From: Enterocloster lavalensis
GTDB taxonomy: Bacteria; Bacillota; Clostridia; Lachnospirales; Lachnospiraceae
Direction of reading: 5' to 3'
DNA length: 64,000 nt
NCBI RefSeq assembly: GCF_902364025.1
Contig: NZ_CABJCG010000006.1
Coordinates: 1-64,000 of the forward strand
The notes under the pieces were generated by a model, which was not told where the DNA came from, did not search any database, and saw only the letters and a list, made by a program, of their open reading frames with translations. The number at the start of each line of letters is the position of its first letter. The first letter of the stretch is position 1. Shown one piece after another: positions 49,281-57,611 of this stretch. Both the position numbers and the translations under genes were made by a program.

Positions 49281-49681
49281 TTATATACCAATCACTTTAT
49301 ACGCTATTTCACACCGCTTCTTATCATGGGCGATTCCCACGCATAAAACTTCGCCGGACAATCCCACATAGTACCGATTATTGAGAATCTGCCTCAACGC
49401 CTCTTCCTTGAGCTGTTCGATATTCTCTCCCTGTTTAAATTCCACAACCTTGCCGCTATGAAGGACATCGGCGTACACTCCGCCAGTGCCGGCGTGTTAT
49501 TGATAGCCGACAGCGCCATCCTGGTAAACCGCTCCGGCGTCAATACCGTAGGAAGCGCGCGCCTGATCTCCGGCTCCAAGGCCTTTACCATATCTACTAT
49601 AGTCATATTCTTTGTAAGTTTTACAGGACTCTCCTGGTTCCCTGCCCGTTTTTCCAGCTCGTTTTTTACATAAACTGCCAT
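49281..49681 (-). pseudogene. recT: recT 5' part fused to a PD-(D/E)XK nuclease-domain 3' part
   Basis: The first ~75 codons (from ATG 49679-49681, GGAGG upstream) match the N-terminus of phage RecT single-strand annealing proteins: MTIVDMVKALEPEIRRALP, VLTPERFTRMALSAINNTP, ECTPMSFIAA. At about 49455 that frame degenerates. The remaining ~55 codons, in another frame, match the end of an AAA/PD-(D/E)XK (PDDEXK_9-type) protein: GKVVEFKQGENIEQLKEEAL, then VLCVGIAHDKKRCEIAYKVI and a stop. A deletion or recombination has joined two unrelated genes. Neither half can be functional. Confidence 0.75.
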
Positions 49682-49790
49682 CTTTTAGCCTCCGTTCATT
49701 TTTTGCAAAACAGAACAAAAATAGAGGATACCTTTTGTGGCATCCTCCAAGTTCCTGTGCAATGCTTATGTAATTTTCCCATAGTCTATC

Positions 49791-50096
49791 CTACAGATTC
49801 CGTTTAATATATTGGACTGTAACAATATCTACCTGCTGCTTTCGTTCTCTGATCTTATAGATCACTACATAATTGTCTACAAAGAGTTCCCGATACCCAC
49901 GGTTGGCATAGCTGCCATTTTTCCGTTCCGGTCCACGATGAGGGAACTCCTCCAGACTGAATATCCCTGCCTCCAATCGGTCAAGCTGACTTTCCGCATA
50001 CTGCGGCATCTGAATGTGTTCATAAATGTACTGATAAATTCCATCCAAATCCCGATATGCCTTTGGATATAATTTGATTGTATACTTACGCCCCAT
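49791..50096 (-). CDS. RelE/ParE-family toxin
   Basis: 101 residues of the ParE/RelE fold: YTIKLYPKAYRDLDGIYQYI at the start, LEAGIFSLEEFPHRGPE in the middle, and the C-terminal YRELFVDNYVVIYKIRERKQ with VDIVTVQYIKRNL. ParE-type proteins poison gyrase, RelE-type proteins cleave mRNA on the ribosome; the residues do not settle which. It overlaps the antitoxin gene by 11 bp, the usual order with antitoxin first. It lies inside the 2.7-kb tRNA-Leu element and may help keep it. Confidence 0.88.
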   Translation of the reverse strand: MGRKYTIKLYPKAYRDLDGIYQYIYEHIQMPQYAESQLDRLEAGIFSLEEFPHRGPERKNGSYANRGYRELFVDNYVVIYKIRERKQQVDIVTVQYIKRNL

Positions 50097-50349
50097 GTTT
50101 TCTCCTCAGCCCTACAAGCGCCTCTCTTGCATCCATCAGCTCTGCACCTTCCCGTACCTCTTTTTCCGCTTCCAGAATAGCCGCATCAACCTGTATGTCG
50201 CGAACCAGCTTCTCATAGGCTTCAATGCTCATCACCACCAGATCTCCATAACCATTTTTTGTAATAAAAACAGGCTCCTGGCTTTTATGGCAGAGATCGG
50301 AAATTTCATTGGTTTTTCTCAAATCTGTAATTGGCATAATATTAGGCAT
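50086..50349 (-). CDS. Phd/YefM-family antitoxin
   Basis: 87 residues. The N-terminal DNA-binding domain has MPNIMPITDLRKTNEISDLC and PVFITKNGYGDLVVMSIEAYEKL, the Phd/YefM hallmark. The acidic C-terminal helix (~60-87) would wrap and neutralise the toxin. AGGAGG precedes ATG 50347-50349. The 29-base AT-rich dyad upstream is a likely site for autorepression by the toxin-antitoxin complex. Confidence 0.88.
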   Translation of the reverse strand: MPNIMPITDLRKTNEISDLCHKSQEPVFITKNGYGDLVVMSIEAYEKLVRDIQVDAAILEAEKEVREGAELMDAREALVGLRRKHGA

Positions 50350-50365
50350 AACAGCACCTCCTTTA

Positions 50366-50394
50366 TGTATATAATAATATCATTATTATGTACA
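50366..50394. promoter_or_regulatory. Toxin-antitoxin operator
   Basis: A 29-base near-palindrome, TGTATATAATAAT around the centre ATC and ATTATTATGTACA, with one mismatched pair. It lies 17 bases before the antitoxin start and covers the likely promoter. Confidence 0.65.
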
Positions 50395-50410
50395 TTTTTC
50401 AATGAAACAA

Positions 50411-50785
50411 TTAAAATGCCTTATGCCCCAGCCGCAGGCCCTCGAAAAATGCAGCTATATAGACTGCTTTGCACTCTTCCTCTCCCCACGCCACCAGATC
50501 ATCGATCAGGGCCTCGAACTTTCCCTTATGTTCCTGATCCAAACTTTCCAGAATCGCCTCCTGTACCTCATAATATTCATGTACTCGTTTCGGATCTATT
50601 TCTCGTATTATCTGGTCGATCTGTTTCTGCTCCCGTTCCAGCTTTTCAATCAGTTTCCCCAGTTCCGCCCAGCGTTTTAATTTTCCATCGAAACCCATCA
50701 GGGGAATGGTTGAATCTTTACGCGATGTCTTAAAATACTGTTCCAGGGTGTGTTTGAAAATTGCTTTCCGCCAGATGTGCGTCAC
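50411..50785 (-). CDS. Hypothetical protein, 5' end replaced by a MITE-like insertion
   Basis: 124 codons. The first ~14 (MTHIWRKAIFKHTL) lie in the hairpin-rich insertion at 50745-50998, so the native start is lost or shifted. The remainder is helical and acidic: WAELGKLIEKLEREQKQIDQ, EAILESLDQEHKGKFEALID, DLVAWGEEECKAVYIAAFFE, GLRLG. Its end resembles small clostridial proteins of unknown role that finish with an '-GEEE...F-x-x-G-x-x-x-G' pattern. No membrane segment is seen. Function unknown. Confidence 0.5.
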   Translation of the reverse strand: MTHIWRKAIFKHTLEQYFKTSRKDSTIPLMGFDGKLKRWAELGKLIEKLEREQKQIDQIIREIDPKRVHEYYEVQEAILESLDQEHKGKFEALIDDLVAWGEEECKAVYIAAFFEGLRLGHKAF

Positions 50786-50998
50786 ACTTTGTGGGAGATT
50801 TGGTCCCGATGAGGGAGGCGTAGCGGGCCTTGTCCTAAGGGGTACCGGGCAAAGCCTGGTGGATTCCTTAGGGCTACGTTGACCGAATTGGGACCAAATA
50901 TGCCGCGAAGTGGGGCGTGCCTTGCCCTAAGGGGTACCAGGCAAAACCTGGGGGATTCCTTAGGGCAGATGGTGGGAATGAATTTTCAAACACACCCT
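50745..50998. mobile_element. 254-bp MITE-like element with nested hairpins
   Basis: Ends are 18-bp perfect inverted repeats (AGGGTGTGTTTGAAAATT at 50745-50762, its complement at 50981-50998). Inside, ATTTGGTCCC (50798-50807) pairs with GGGACCAAAT (50890-50899). Two similar hairpin units follow the pattern CCTAAGG-GGTACC-GGCAAA-GCCTGG-GGATT-CCTTAGG; in the second GCCCTAAGG/CCTTAGGGC encloses CCAGG-CAAAA-CCTGG. There is no coding frame. No target-site duplication is evident. It interrupts the gene on its left and probably the one on its right. Confidence 0.8.
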
Positions 50999-51053
50999 AG
51001 CGCCATTACGCAGCGCTTGGAATATTTACTTCTATAACCGGAAGCCCCTGCTC

Positions 51054-51677
51054 TTGTTCTGTCAGGAAGACACTTTCAGTCACACTATTACCGTATATTG
51101 TGAAGCTAACGGCATAAATTACCACACATTACGTTGGAACAGAACATCCGATACTGATCCCAACTTATATAAAAATGAAAAGCTGAATATTCAGTGGTTT
51201 TTATATCTTGCATACTATTTAATCAAACCCGCAAAACAGTCGTCCGAACCGATTCTAACAGAAGCAGAGATACTTACAAAATTTATTGTGAATTTCTGCG
51301 AAATAACCGATAACCCTAAAGCCTCTTTTCCCAGTGAACCATTCTACGAACAATGGATCACTGACTATTACAAACAAAACGGCCGCGCGCCTATAGGCTA
51401 CAAAAAGTTCAACCGCTTTCTCAGGCAATATGGCGATGGACAAATTAACGTTAAATCAAAACATATTACCAGAGAAACAAATACGCAGCACATCTACGGC
51501 CTGGTGTTTAATCAGCAAAAATATGAATCCACGAAGGCGAAATCCGTTAAAGCCCCTGATCTGCTGCTAAAACAGCTCGAAGAACTTCTTCCTGTTATCG
51601 AAGCCATGGTAAAAGATATAGAGATTGATATTAAGGTTCAATGTATTATGCAATCTACCCCCACGCCAGAAACCTGA
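51054..51677 (+). CDS. Primase/replication-protein-like fragment, 5' truncated
   Basis: 207 codons from a TTG; the same frame stays open upstream to the MITE edge at 50999 (WNIYFYNRKPLLLFCQED), so the 5' part is missing. Residues ~95-150 (FYEQWITDYYKQNGRAPIGY, KKFNRFLRQYGDGQ, NTQHIYGLVF) follow the pattern of the C-terminal DNA-binding domain of P4/D5-type primase-helicases: a helix with W, P, then F-x-R-x-L, then a glycine before a beta strand. The helicase core is absent. The product is probably non-functional. The family call is an inference from the pattern. Confidence 0.4.
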   Translation: MFCQEDTFSHTITVYCEANGINYHTLRWNRTSDTDPNLYKNEKLNIQWFLYLAYYLIKPAKQSSEPILTEAEILTKFIVNFCEITDNPKASFPSEPFYEQWITDYYKQNGRAPIGYKKFNRFLRQYGDGQINVKSKHITRETNTQHIYGLVFNQQKYESTKAKSVKAPDLLLKQLEELLPVIEAMVKDIEIDIKVQCIMQSTPTPET

Positions 51678-51753
51678 TTCCCTTCCCCGTTGCTGTCAAA
51701 TTGCTGTCAACTGCATTTGTTCCTTCTCTCCCCCCAACGTCTCCTCACCACGC

Positions 51754-51796
51754 AAAAAAGGCCCAAACCCTCGATGTCTCAAAGGTTTGGACCTTT
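51754..51796 (-). terminator. Terminator of tRNA-Leu
   Basis: On the minus strand GGTCCAAACC pairs with GGGTTTGGGCC and is followed by six T. It starts 11 bases after the tRNA 3' end. Confidence 0.85.
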
Positions 51797-51849
51797 CGCA
51801 CTTTACTGCGGGAGATGGGACTTGAACCCACACGATCATACAACCACTA
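51754..51849. repeat. 96-bp direct repeat, right copy (att-like, in tRNA-Leu)
   Basis: Partner of 49054-49149, 4 mismatches in 96 bases, same orientation. It covers the terminator and the 3' half of the intact tRNA-Leu gene. Confidence 0.85.
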
Positions 51850-51890
51850 GATCCTTAGTCTAGCCTGTCTGCCAGTTCCAGCACTCCCGC
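51807..51890 (-). tRNA. tRNA-Leu (anticodon AAG)
   Basis: 84 bases. The acceptor stem is GCGGGAG/CTCCCGC, and the discriminator base is A. The anticodon stem CTAGA/TCTAG encloses the loop CTAAGGA, giving anticodon AAG (codon CUU and, with inosine, others). A long variable arm and the T-loop GGTTCAAGTCC identify a class II leucine tRNA. The 3' CCA is not encoded, so this tRNA needs a CCA-adding enzyme. Its 3' half is duplicated at 49.1 kb. Confidence 0.95.
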
Positions 51891-52031
51891 GCGCGAATAA
51901 TAATATATCATAAATTCACGCTTTTTGCAACAACATTTTGAAAAATATTTACTTTTTTTTGCCAAAACTTTTTACATTATCTTCCAACACCCGATCAGCC
52001 CTCTGCTTCTCCCTCTCATCATCCCTCAATC

Positions 52032-53135
52032 TCAAAACATTCTCAGGTAATAATAGGGTAAAAACAGGCGGCCTGCCTTCTCCACCTCCGGCACCAGCCG
52101 GCCGGTATCCAGGAACACCGGGCAGAATATCAGACTGCCGATGATAAAGAACGGGATCAGGCAGCAGATCACCGGCCCGGAGCGGAACAGACCCTTTAGC
52201 GCACAGGAAAATGCCGCGACGGCCAGAACATAGAGCCCCAGCAGCGCCAGCTCACGCCCCGGCGCGCCCATCCCCCCGGACAGCCACAGGGCCGCCAGGC
52301 CGGACAGCGCGGACAGCGCTACCGGAGCCGCCAGGCTGGCGAAACGGCAGGCGCCCCTCAGACGGCCGGGCAGAGGCAGAAAAAGTCCCCGCTTCTCGTC
52401 CTGACACAGCGTCACCGCCCCGTAAAGCCCTGTGGTGAACACATACACCGCCGCCAGACCTCTGGCCGGGAAAACGGACTCATAGGCGCTTTCCCGGGCT
52501 TCACTGGCCCCCTGAGCGCTCACAGCCGCGGTCTCATACTCAAAGCGGAACGTGCTCTGGTTATCCAGAAACATCTGGTAGAGCTCTCCCGCCTCCACGG
52601 CCGCCCGCTCATGGGCTCCCTCCTGGCCGTCCAAACCGTCAAACGCCGCTCCCCCGGCCACATACCGCTCCAACAGGATCTGGTCGTACATCTCGATGAG
52701 GAGCGAAAAAACCGTTTCCGTGGACATCCGGTCCACCACGGTGGAGGGAGCCGAGTAAACGCCGATGCACCGTTTGATATCCCGGTCGTCCAGCCGCTCC
52801 CGCAGCCCTTCATAAATCACATAACCACACTCCGCCCGCCTGGTGGTCACCTCCTCCTCCACCGCCTGGGCGGTATCGCAGAGGTAGAACTCAAACATGC
52901 CGTCCCTGCCGGACGTTTCACTGTACTCTAACAGTTTTTGGGCCAGAACTTGTCCCAGGGATCCCTCTTCCCGGTCCTCGGAGCACACGGCGATGCGGAC
53001 CTGATTCTGCTCCCTGGCCTCCACCCGCTGAAACGCCATGGCTCCGACGGGGAACAGAAACAGGATCAGCAGAAATGCCAGCCTGCGCAGATACCGCTTA
53101 CATGAGAGAAAAAACCAAGTCAGTATATTGATCAT
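52032..53135 (-). CDS. ABC-2-type transporter permease (second subunit)
   Basis: 367 residues. A first membrane helix lies at ~12-33, a long extracellular region at ~40-215 (REQNQVRIAVCSEDREEGSL), and about five helices at ~225-365. This one-plus-five pattern is typical of ABC-2/DUF-type exporters. It starts inside the stop of the first permease (4-bp overlap). With the ATPase gene at 56.7-57.3 kb it would form an exporter; the substrate is unknown. It is the last gene of the unit. Confidence 0.82.
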   Translation of the reverse strand: MINILTWFFLSCKRYLRRLAFLLILFLFPVGAMAFQRVEAREQNQVRIAVCSEDREEGSLGQVLAQKLLEYSETSGRDGMFEFYLCDTAQAVEEEVTTRRAECGYVIYEGLRERLDDRDIKRCIGVYSAPSTVVDRMSTETVFSLLIEMYDQILLERYVAGGAAFDGLDGQEGAHERAAVEAGELYQMFLDNQSTFRFEYETAAVSAQGASEARESAYESVFPARGLAAVYVFTTGLYGAVTLCQDEKRGLFLPLPGRLRGACRFASLAAPVALSALSGLAALWLSGGMGAPGRELALLGLYVLAVAAFSCALKGLFRSGPVICCLIPFFIIGSLIFCPVFLDTGRLVPEVEKAGRLFLPYYYLRMF

Positions 53136-54313
53136 CTTCGCCTCACCCCCACTGTCAGACTGTAAAATGCCGCCGTCATAACCGCAAGCTGCAGCCAGCC
53201 CGCCAGGCCATACGCCCCGGTCACGATCATTTTCGCGCCGTTCATCAGCGTTGTGGTGGGAAGAAACGGGGCCAGGGAACGCACCTGGGCGGGCAGAAAT
53301 ACCAGCGGCAGAAACCCTCCTGACAAAAAGAGCAGAAGGACCGCCCCCAGAAACAACAGCATCACCCCACCCATCAGCGTCCCTGCCGCCTCATAGCAAA
53401 ACAGAACAAGCGCCGCAGCGGCCAGGCAGACCGCAGCCAACGCCGGCAGCAGCAGCCAGGAGAATTCCAGCACGCCGAATTTCAGCGCTCCCAACGCCGC
53501 CGGCAGCGCGGCGGCCAACAGAAGCGCCCCCAGACCCGCCAGCCGGGCCGCGGTAGCCATCCAGGGGCCGATCCCGGCCAGGGACAGCTTCTGAGACATC
53601 ACCCGGCTCTCCGGCGCCAGATACCCGGAAACCGGTATGGCAGCCAGCAGCAGGTAGAGTACAAAGGCGCTGATCCCGTAAAACTCCAGCGTGTCCACGT
53701 CTCCTGTGGCGCTGACCTTAACGTGCTCGAAGAGGTCAGCCCGCGGCAGGCTGTAGGCCATATAAATGCGGTTTAAATCCGCCTCCAGCTGGCTGATTCC
53801 TCCGGCCAGATCGTAATTGAGCAGCAGCTGATCGCCCGCGTAAATCCCCGCCTGGGCGCTTCCCAGCGTCCTTGCTCCCGCGCTGGTCAGCTCTTTAAAC
53901 ACCCGGTTCTCCAGGGCATTTCCCTGGGGCAGCGTGATGGTCACCGGGATATTGGTCCCGTTTATGATGCCCTGCACCAGTCCCTCCGGCACATTCATGA
54001 TTCCGAAGATTTCACCGTCCCGGAGCTGCTTTTCGGCTTCGCTGCTGTCCATAAACGAAAATTCGCAGACGCTTCTCACGCTGTCGTAGGTACCCAGCAT
54101 ACGCACCAGCTGTCTGGCAATCCGGTCTTCTTCGGGGAGCACCACACCGATGGTAACTCTCTCCAGCGTCGTTTCCCCATACAGCAGCTTACTTGCAGCA
54201 AAGGCAATCGTGCCCAGCATTGCCATCAGCACGATTGCCCCTGCAGCCATATGGGGAAGCCTTTTTAACGCCCGTTTCAACTCCAGCTTTAAATACACAA
54301 GTTTTGCAGCCAT
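53132..54313 (-). CDS. ABC-2-type transporter permease (first subunit)
   Basis: 393 residues. One helix at ~20-42, then a large outer region (~45-205; TLERVTIGVVLPEEDRIARQ), then five or six helices (~210-390) rich in Ala/Leu/Gly. The topology matches YhgE/ABC-2 membrane proteins. AGGGGAAG lies upstream of the ATG. It lies between the zinc-ribbon protein gene and the second permease, all on the minus strand, and overlaps the latter by 4 bp. Confidence 0.84.
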   Translation of the reverse strand: MAAKLVYLKLELKRALKRLPHMAAGAIVLMAMLGTIAFAASKLLYGETTLERVTIGVVLPEEDRIARQLVRMLGTYDSVRSVCEFSFMDSSEAEKQLRDGEIFGIMNVPEGLVQGIINGTNIPVTITLPQGNALENRVFKELTSAGARTLGSAQAGIYAGDQLLLNYDLAGGISQLEADLNRIYMAYSLPRADLFEHVKVSATGDVDTLEFYGISAFVLYLLLAAIPVSGYLAPESRVMSQKLSLAGIGPWMATAARLAGLGALLLAAALPAALGALKFGVLEFSWLLLPALAAVCLAAAALVLFCYEAAGTLMGGVMLLFLGAVLLLFLSGGFLPLVFLPAQVRSLAPFLPTTTLMNGAKMIVTGAYGLAGWLQLAVMTAAFYSLTVGVRRR

Positions 54314-54361
54314 CGCTTCCCCTGTTCCTTTATAATATCATTTCCAAATCAATTTCAAACT

Positions 54362-56611
54362 TTAAAATGGGCTGAACGCCTGAAACTCCTGGATTACCTC
54401 AATCCATTCCGTCAGGTCCGCGCCCAGAATATCCATGGGATCGCCCTTGGGAACCTTGATCTCATCCTCCAGCGGGCGCAGGTAATATTCGCCCTTAAAG
54501 GTAATGTACCCGGAATCCTCGATGGTCAGCTTCAGCTTGTCGATATCCATATGGAAGGATTTTCCTTTTTCCAGCTCATCCACAGCGCCCTCGGCGGAAA
54601 GTCCCAGGATTCTGCTTCCGTTGGAGCTGAGCTTGGCGCTCACATCATAGGCGCCGTCGTCCACCGTGTAAGCGGCCGCGTATGAGAAACCAAAGGTATC
54701 GTCCCCGGTGTCCATGCTGAGCGACAGCTCATCCGTCAGATTCTTCTTGTCATATTTGCCGGAACGCTGAACTTCCAAGGTGACCACATCCCCATCGCCT
54801 TCCATCTCAATGGTTCCGCTCATGTTCTGGGTCAGGTACGAACCGCCCTTTAACTCCAGATGGAATTTCACATCCACATCCGTGTCCTCAATGTGCAGCA
54901 TTGTGGTGCCGTCCAGAGCCGCAAGGCGGCCTTTCTTGTCCACATATACAACCATATCCACATCATCCAGGGTGCGGTCCAGATATTTGATCATTTCTTT
55001 GGCGGACTTCTCCGCCTCCGCAAAGGTCTGATCCCGAAGCTCTTTGGCGCTCAGGGACTCGCCCATGCTCTGGCCCATCAGCTCGCTCAAGCGGACCGTG
55101 GTCTCCAGCTGGTTTAAAAAGTCCTCGCGCAAAGTCTCATCCTGCAGGAAAAATTCAGAGGAATCCTCCAAAAAGTCAACCATGGAGTCCTTGCTGATCA
55201 CCGTGTTGTAGCCTTTGCAGCTCACTTCTTTCCCATCCATCGTGAATTTCTGCTTTTCACCCTTGGTCACGGTCAGGGCAGCCTTAAAATTATCCTGAGC
55301 CTTGCAGCCCTCCTTGTAGCGGTTTAACAGCTCATCCAGGTTAAAGGGCTGATCTTCCTTGTTTTCAGTCTGAGCTTTTAACTCCTCGATGTACAGAGCC
55401 AGGCCGTCCGCGTCGATTCCCTGCTGCTTGATAAGTTCTCCGAACACAGGGGAATCCTTGAACTGCTGGGCCAGGTCTTTGCTTAAGTCCAGGGTAAATG
55501 CTTTGGATGAGATCTCCGGCACGGCTATGATTACCTTCTCGCCGCCGTAGTACGCATCCAGATTCAAATACTCCATATCGTTCAACAGCAGCCCTAAATT
55601 GACTGCAGTCTCTTTTGTCTCCAGATTGTTCTGGGCGCTCATCTTCAGTCCGCTTCCCGCAAACTGAGTGATAAACGGCTCCGAGCTGTCGGACAGCTTG
55701 AGGGTCATACCGCCCTCCGAGCTGGTAGTCTGCAGGCTCTTCATCATCTCGCTGGTGCCAAACAGTTCCTCTGTGGGGTACACCTGGTCCTTGGGATGGA
55801 CATTCTCAAAAGCGGCGATCACAACGTCCTTGGGGTCCTTCTCCATCAGACGCAGTGCAGCAAAGGCAGCGATCACCACAACGACCACAGCGGCGATCAC
55901 GCCAATGATGGCCTTGCCGAACTTCTTGCCTTCCTTGACCGTTCCGGGCGTCGCGCCGTGCTGCGGGACGCCCGGGGCATAGTGGGGCACTCCCTGTCCG
56001 GGCTGCTGCGCTCCCGGAACCGGCCCGTTCATCTCGGGTACAGGCTGGCCCATACCGGCCGCCGGTCCACCTGCAGCAGAACCAGTCTGTTCCATATCAG
56101 GAACCGGCCCGCCCGTCTCAGGCGCAGCGTAGCCTGCACCGGTCGCCGCCTCGCCTGTCTCCTGCGCCAACTGCTCCATATCCGCTATCGCTTCACCCGT
56201 CTCCGGGGCCATCTGCTCCACGCCTGCCTTGGGCTCCGCTTCCGCGGCTCCCGGCATTTCCGCCTGGCCTTCTTCTTCCACGTCTGCCGCGCCGCTCTCC
56301 GACGCTTCCACCGGAGTCTCCGCCGCCGGGGCGATCTCTACCTCGTTCGCCTCCTCTGCCGGAGTCTCCGTCTCCTGGCCATTCTCCGCCGTTTTCTCCT
56401 CCGCTACCGGCGTTTCTACCTCCTGGACAGCCTCTGCCGCTTTCTCCTCCGCTACCGGCTCTCCCGCCTTCTGGGCGTCACCTGCCGTTTCCGTCTCCGT
56501 CACCGGCGTTCCCGCCTGCGCATTTTCCTGGTTCGCCGCCACCGGCTCTCCGCAGGACGTGCAGAACTTAGCGCCTTCGCGGATTTCTGCGTTACATTTC
56601 GTACACTTCAT
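54362..56611 (-). CDS. Zinc-ribbon membrane protein with large outer domain
   Basis: 749 residues from ATG 56609-56611 with GAGGAGG 8 bases upstream; a TTG two codons earlier is too close to it. One zinc ribbon lies at the start (CTKCNAEIREGAKFCTSCG). A ~190-residue low-complexity linker of Glu/Ala/Pro/Gly repeats follows (ETPVAEEKTAENGQETETPA), then a membrane helix (AIIGVIAAVVVVVIAAFAAL, ~240-260). The outer ~480 residues are beta-rich with an acidic surface. This is the second such protein family member in the window. It lies between the ATPase and permease genes, so it may assist or regulate the exporter. Confidence 0.82.
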   Translation of the reverse strand: MKCTKCNAEIREGAKFCTSCGEPVAANQENAQAGTPVTETETAGDAQKAGEPVAEEKAAEAVQEVETPVAEEKTAENGQETETPAEEANEVEIAPAAETPVEASESGAADVEEEGQAEMPGAAEAEPKAGVEQMAPETGEAIADMEQLAQETGEAATGAGYAAPETGGPVPDMEQTGSAAGGPAAGMGQPVPEMNGPVPGAQQPGQGVPHYAPGVPQHGATPGTVKEGKKFGKAIIGVIAAVVVVVIAAFAALRLMEKDPKDVVIAAFENVHPKDQVYPTEELFGTSEMMKSLQTTSSEGGMTLKLSDSSEPFITQFAGSGLKMSAQNNLETKETAVNLGLLLNDMEYLNLDAYYGGEKVIIAVPEISSKAFTLDLSKDLAQQFKDSPVFGELIKQQGIDADGLALYIEELKAQTENKEDQPFNLDELLNRYKEGCKAQDNFKAALTVTKGEKQKFTMDGKEVSCKGYNTVISKDSMVDFLEDSSEFFLQDETLREDFLNQLETTVRLSELMGQSMGESLSAKELRDQTFAEAEKSAKEMIKYLDRTLDDVDMVVYVDKKGRLAALDGTTMLHIEDTDVDVKFHLELKGGSYLTQNMSGTIEMEGDGDVVTLEVQRSGKYDKKNLTDELSLSMDTGDDTFGFSYAAAYTVDDGAYDVSAKLSSNGSRILGLSAEGAVDELEKGKSFHMDIDKLKLTIEDSGYITFKGEYYLRPLEDEIKVPKGDPMDILGADLTEWIEVIQEFQAFSPF

Positions 56612-56659
56612 TCCCAAATCCTCCTCTGGCCGTCATTCAAATTGATCCGGCCTGGCTAT

Positions 56660-57334
56660 TTATCGAAACTGCCCGATCAGCTCATCCGCTGTCAGGCCGC
56701 TTGCGATCTCATGTAATGTTCCGTCCCGCAGCGCGTACATACGGCTGCACAGGGACAGTTCCTCCAACTCGTGGGAGGTGAGCACCACGGCTCCTCCGTC
56801 CGCCATATACTGCTTCAAATAGCTCCGGATATCCTCCTTGCACTCCAGATCCAGCGCCGCTCCCGGCTCGTCCATCACCAAAAAAGGCGCGTGATTGGAC
56901 AGCGCGCAGGCGATGCTCAGGCGCTTTTTCATGCCGCCGGACAGCTTTCCCACCGTTCTCCTGAGCATATCCCGGATTCCCAGAACCGCCGCCGGGCCGC
57001 TCTCTAAGTCCTGCCTCATATGGGCGGCGCTGCCCCGGTACCACAGGGACAGGTTGTCCTTCACGGTCAGCTCCGGGATCAGTGGATTCTCCTGGGGAAC
57101 GTAGGCTACCATGTCCGAAAATACCCCGGGCTTCCCGGCCGCCTCGCGCCCGTTAAACCGGATTGTTCCGCCGTCCGCCTTCTGCGCGCCCGCCAAAATC
57201 GACAGCAGCGTGGTCTTGCCGCAGCCGTTGGCCCCCACAATTCCCACGCAGGTGCCGGGCTCCACCCGCAGGCTGACCCCGTTCAATATCATTTTTCTGC
57301 GGTATGACTTGCAGATTCCTTGCGCCTCCAGCAT
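56660..57334 (-). CDS. ABC transporter ATPase (exporter)
   Basis: 224 residues with all motifs: Walker A GANGCGKTT (~33-41), Q loop YVPQENPLI, signature LSGGMKKRLS (~132-141), Walker B FLVMDEP (~150-156), D loop ALDLE and switch His in LTSHELEEL. It resembles the ATPases of ABC-2 exporters (CcmA-like). It is the first gene of the unit with the zinc-ribbon protein and two permeases, 43-48 bases apart. It would drive export of an unknown substrate or act in envelope maintenance. Confidence 0.92.
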   Translation of the reverse strand: MLEAQGICKSYRRKMILNGVSLRVEPGTCVGIVGANGCGKTTLLSILAGAQKADGGTIRFNGREAAGKPGVFSDMVAYVPQENPLIPELTVKDNLSLWYRGSAAHMRQDLESGPAAVLGIRDMLRRTVGKLSGGMKKRLSIACALSNHAPFLVMDEPGAALDLECKEDIRSYLKQYMADGGAVVLTSHELEELSLCSRMYALRDGTLHEIASGLTADELIGQFR

Positions 57335-57525
57335 CTTCCGTAACCTCCGGTCCTATCCGCCCGCACAACGGCCGGACATATATGTAGTAGTGTACCATAT
57401 AATCCCAATCTTTGCAAAATGTTAAGGCCCGGGTTTTCTAACATTTATTAGTATTTTTTCTTAATATTTTGTGTGATCCCCGTTTTGGTTATAAATGCTG
57501 AAATATTCAATATTTTGTAATAAAT

Positions 57526-57555
57526 TTGTAATTTTCCTTACAACTTTCCTATGAT
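57526..57555 (+). promoter_or_regulatory. Candidate promoter of the small gene at 57612
   Basis: TTGTAA (57526-57531), 18-base spacer, TATGAT (57550-57555). The AT-rich gap 57335-57525 shows no gene. Confidence 0.45.
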
Positions 57556-57611
57556 ATACTTGAAACTATTCGCACTGGCACCAGATTACATTACAAACAG
57601 GGAGGAAACCA

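Noticed and set aside
50745..50998. CRISPR array or riboswitch
   Set aside because: Only two related hairpins, no regular spacers and no cas genes. It does not lie in a leader of a metabolic gene, and its ends are transposon-like inverted repeats.
49054..51849. Anti-phage defence island
   Set aside because: Apart from the toxin-antitoxin pair, all genes are fragments. No complete nuclease, helicase or sensor remains.
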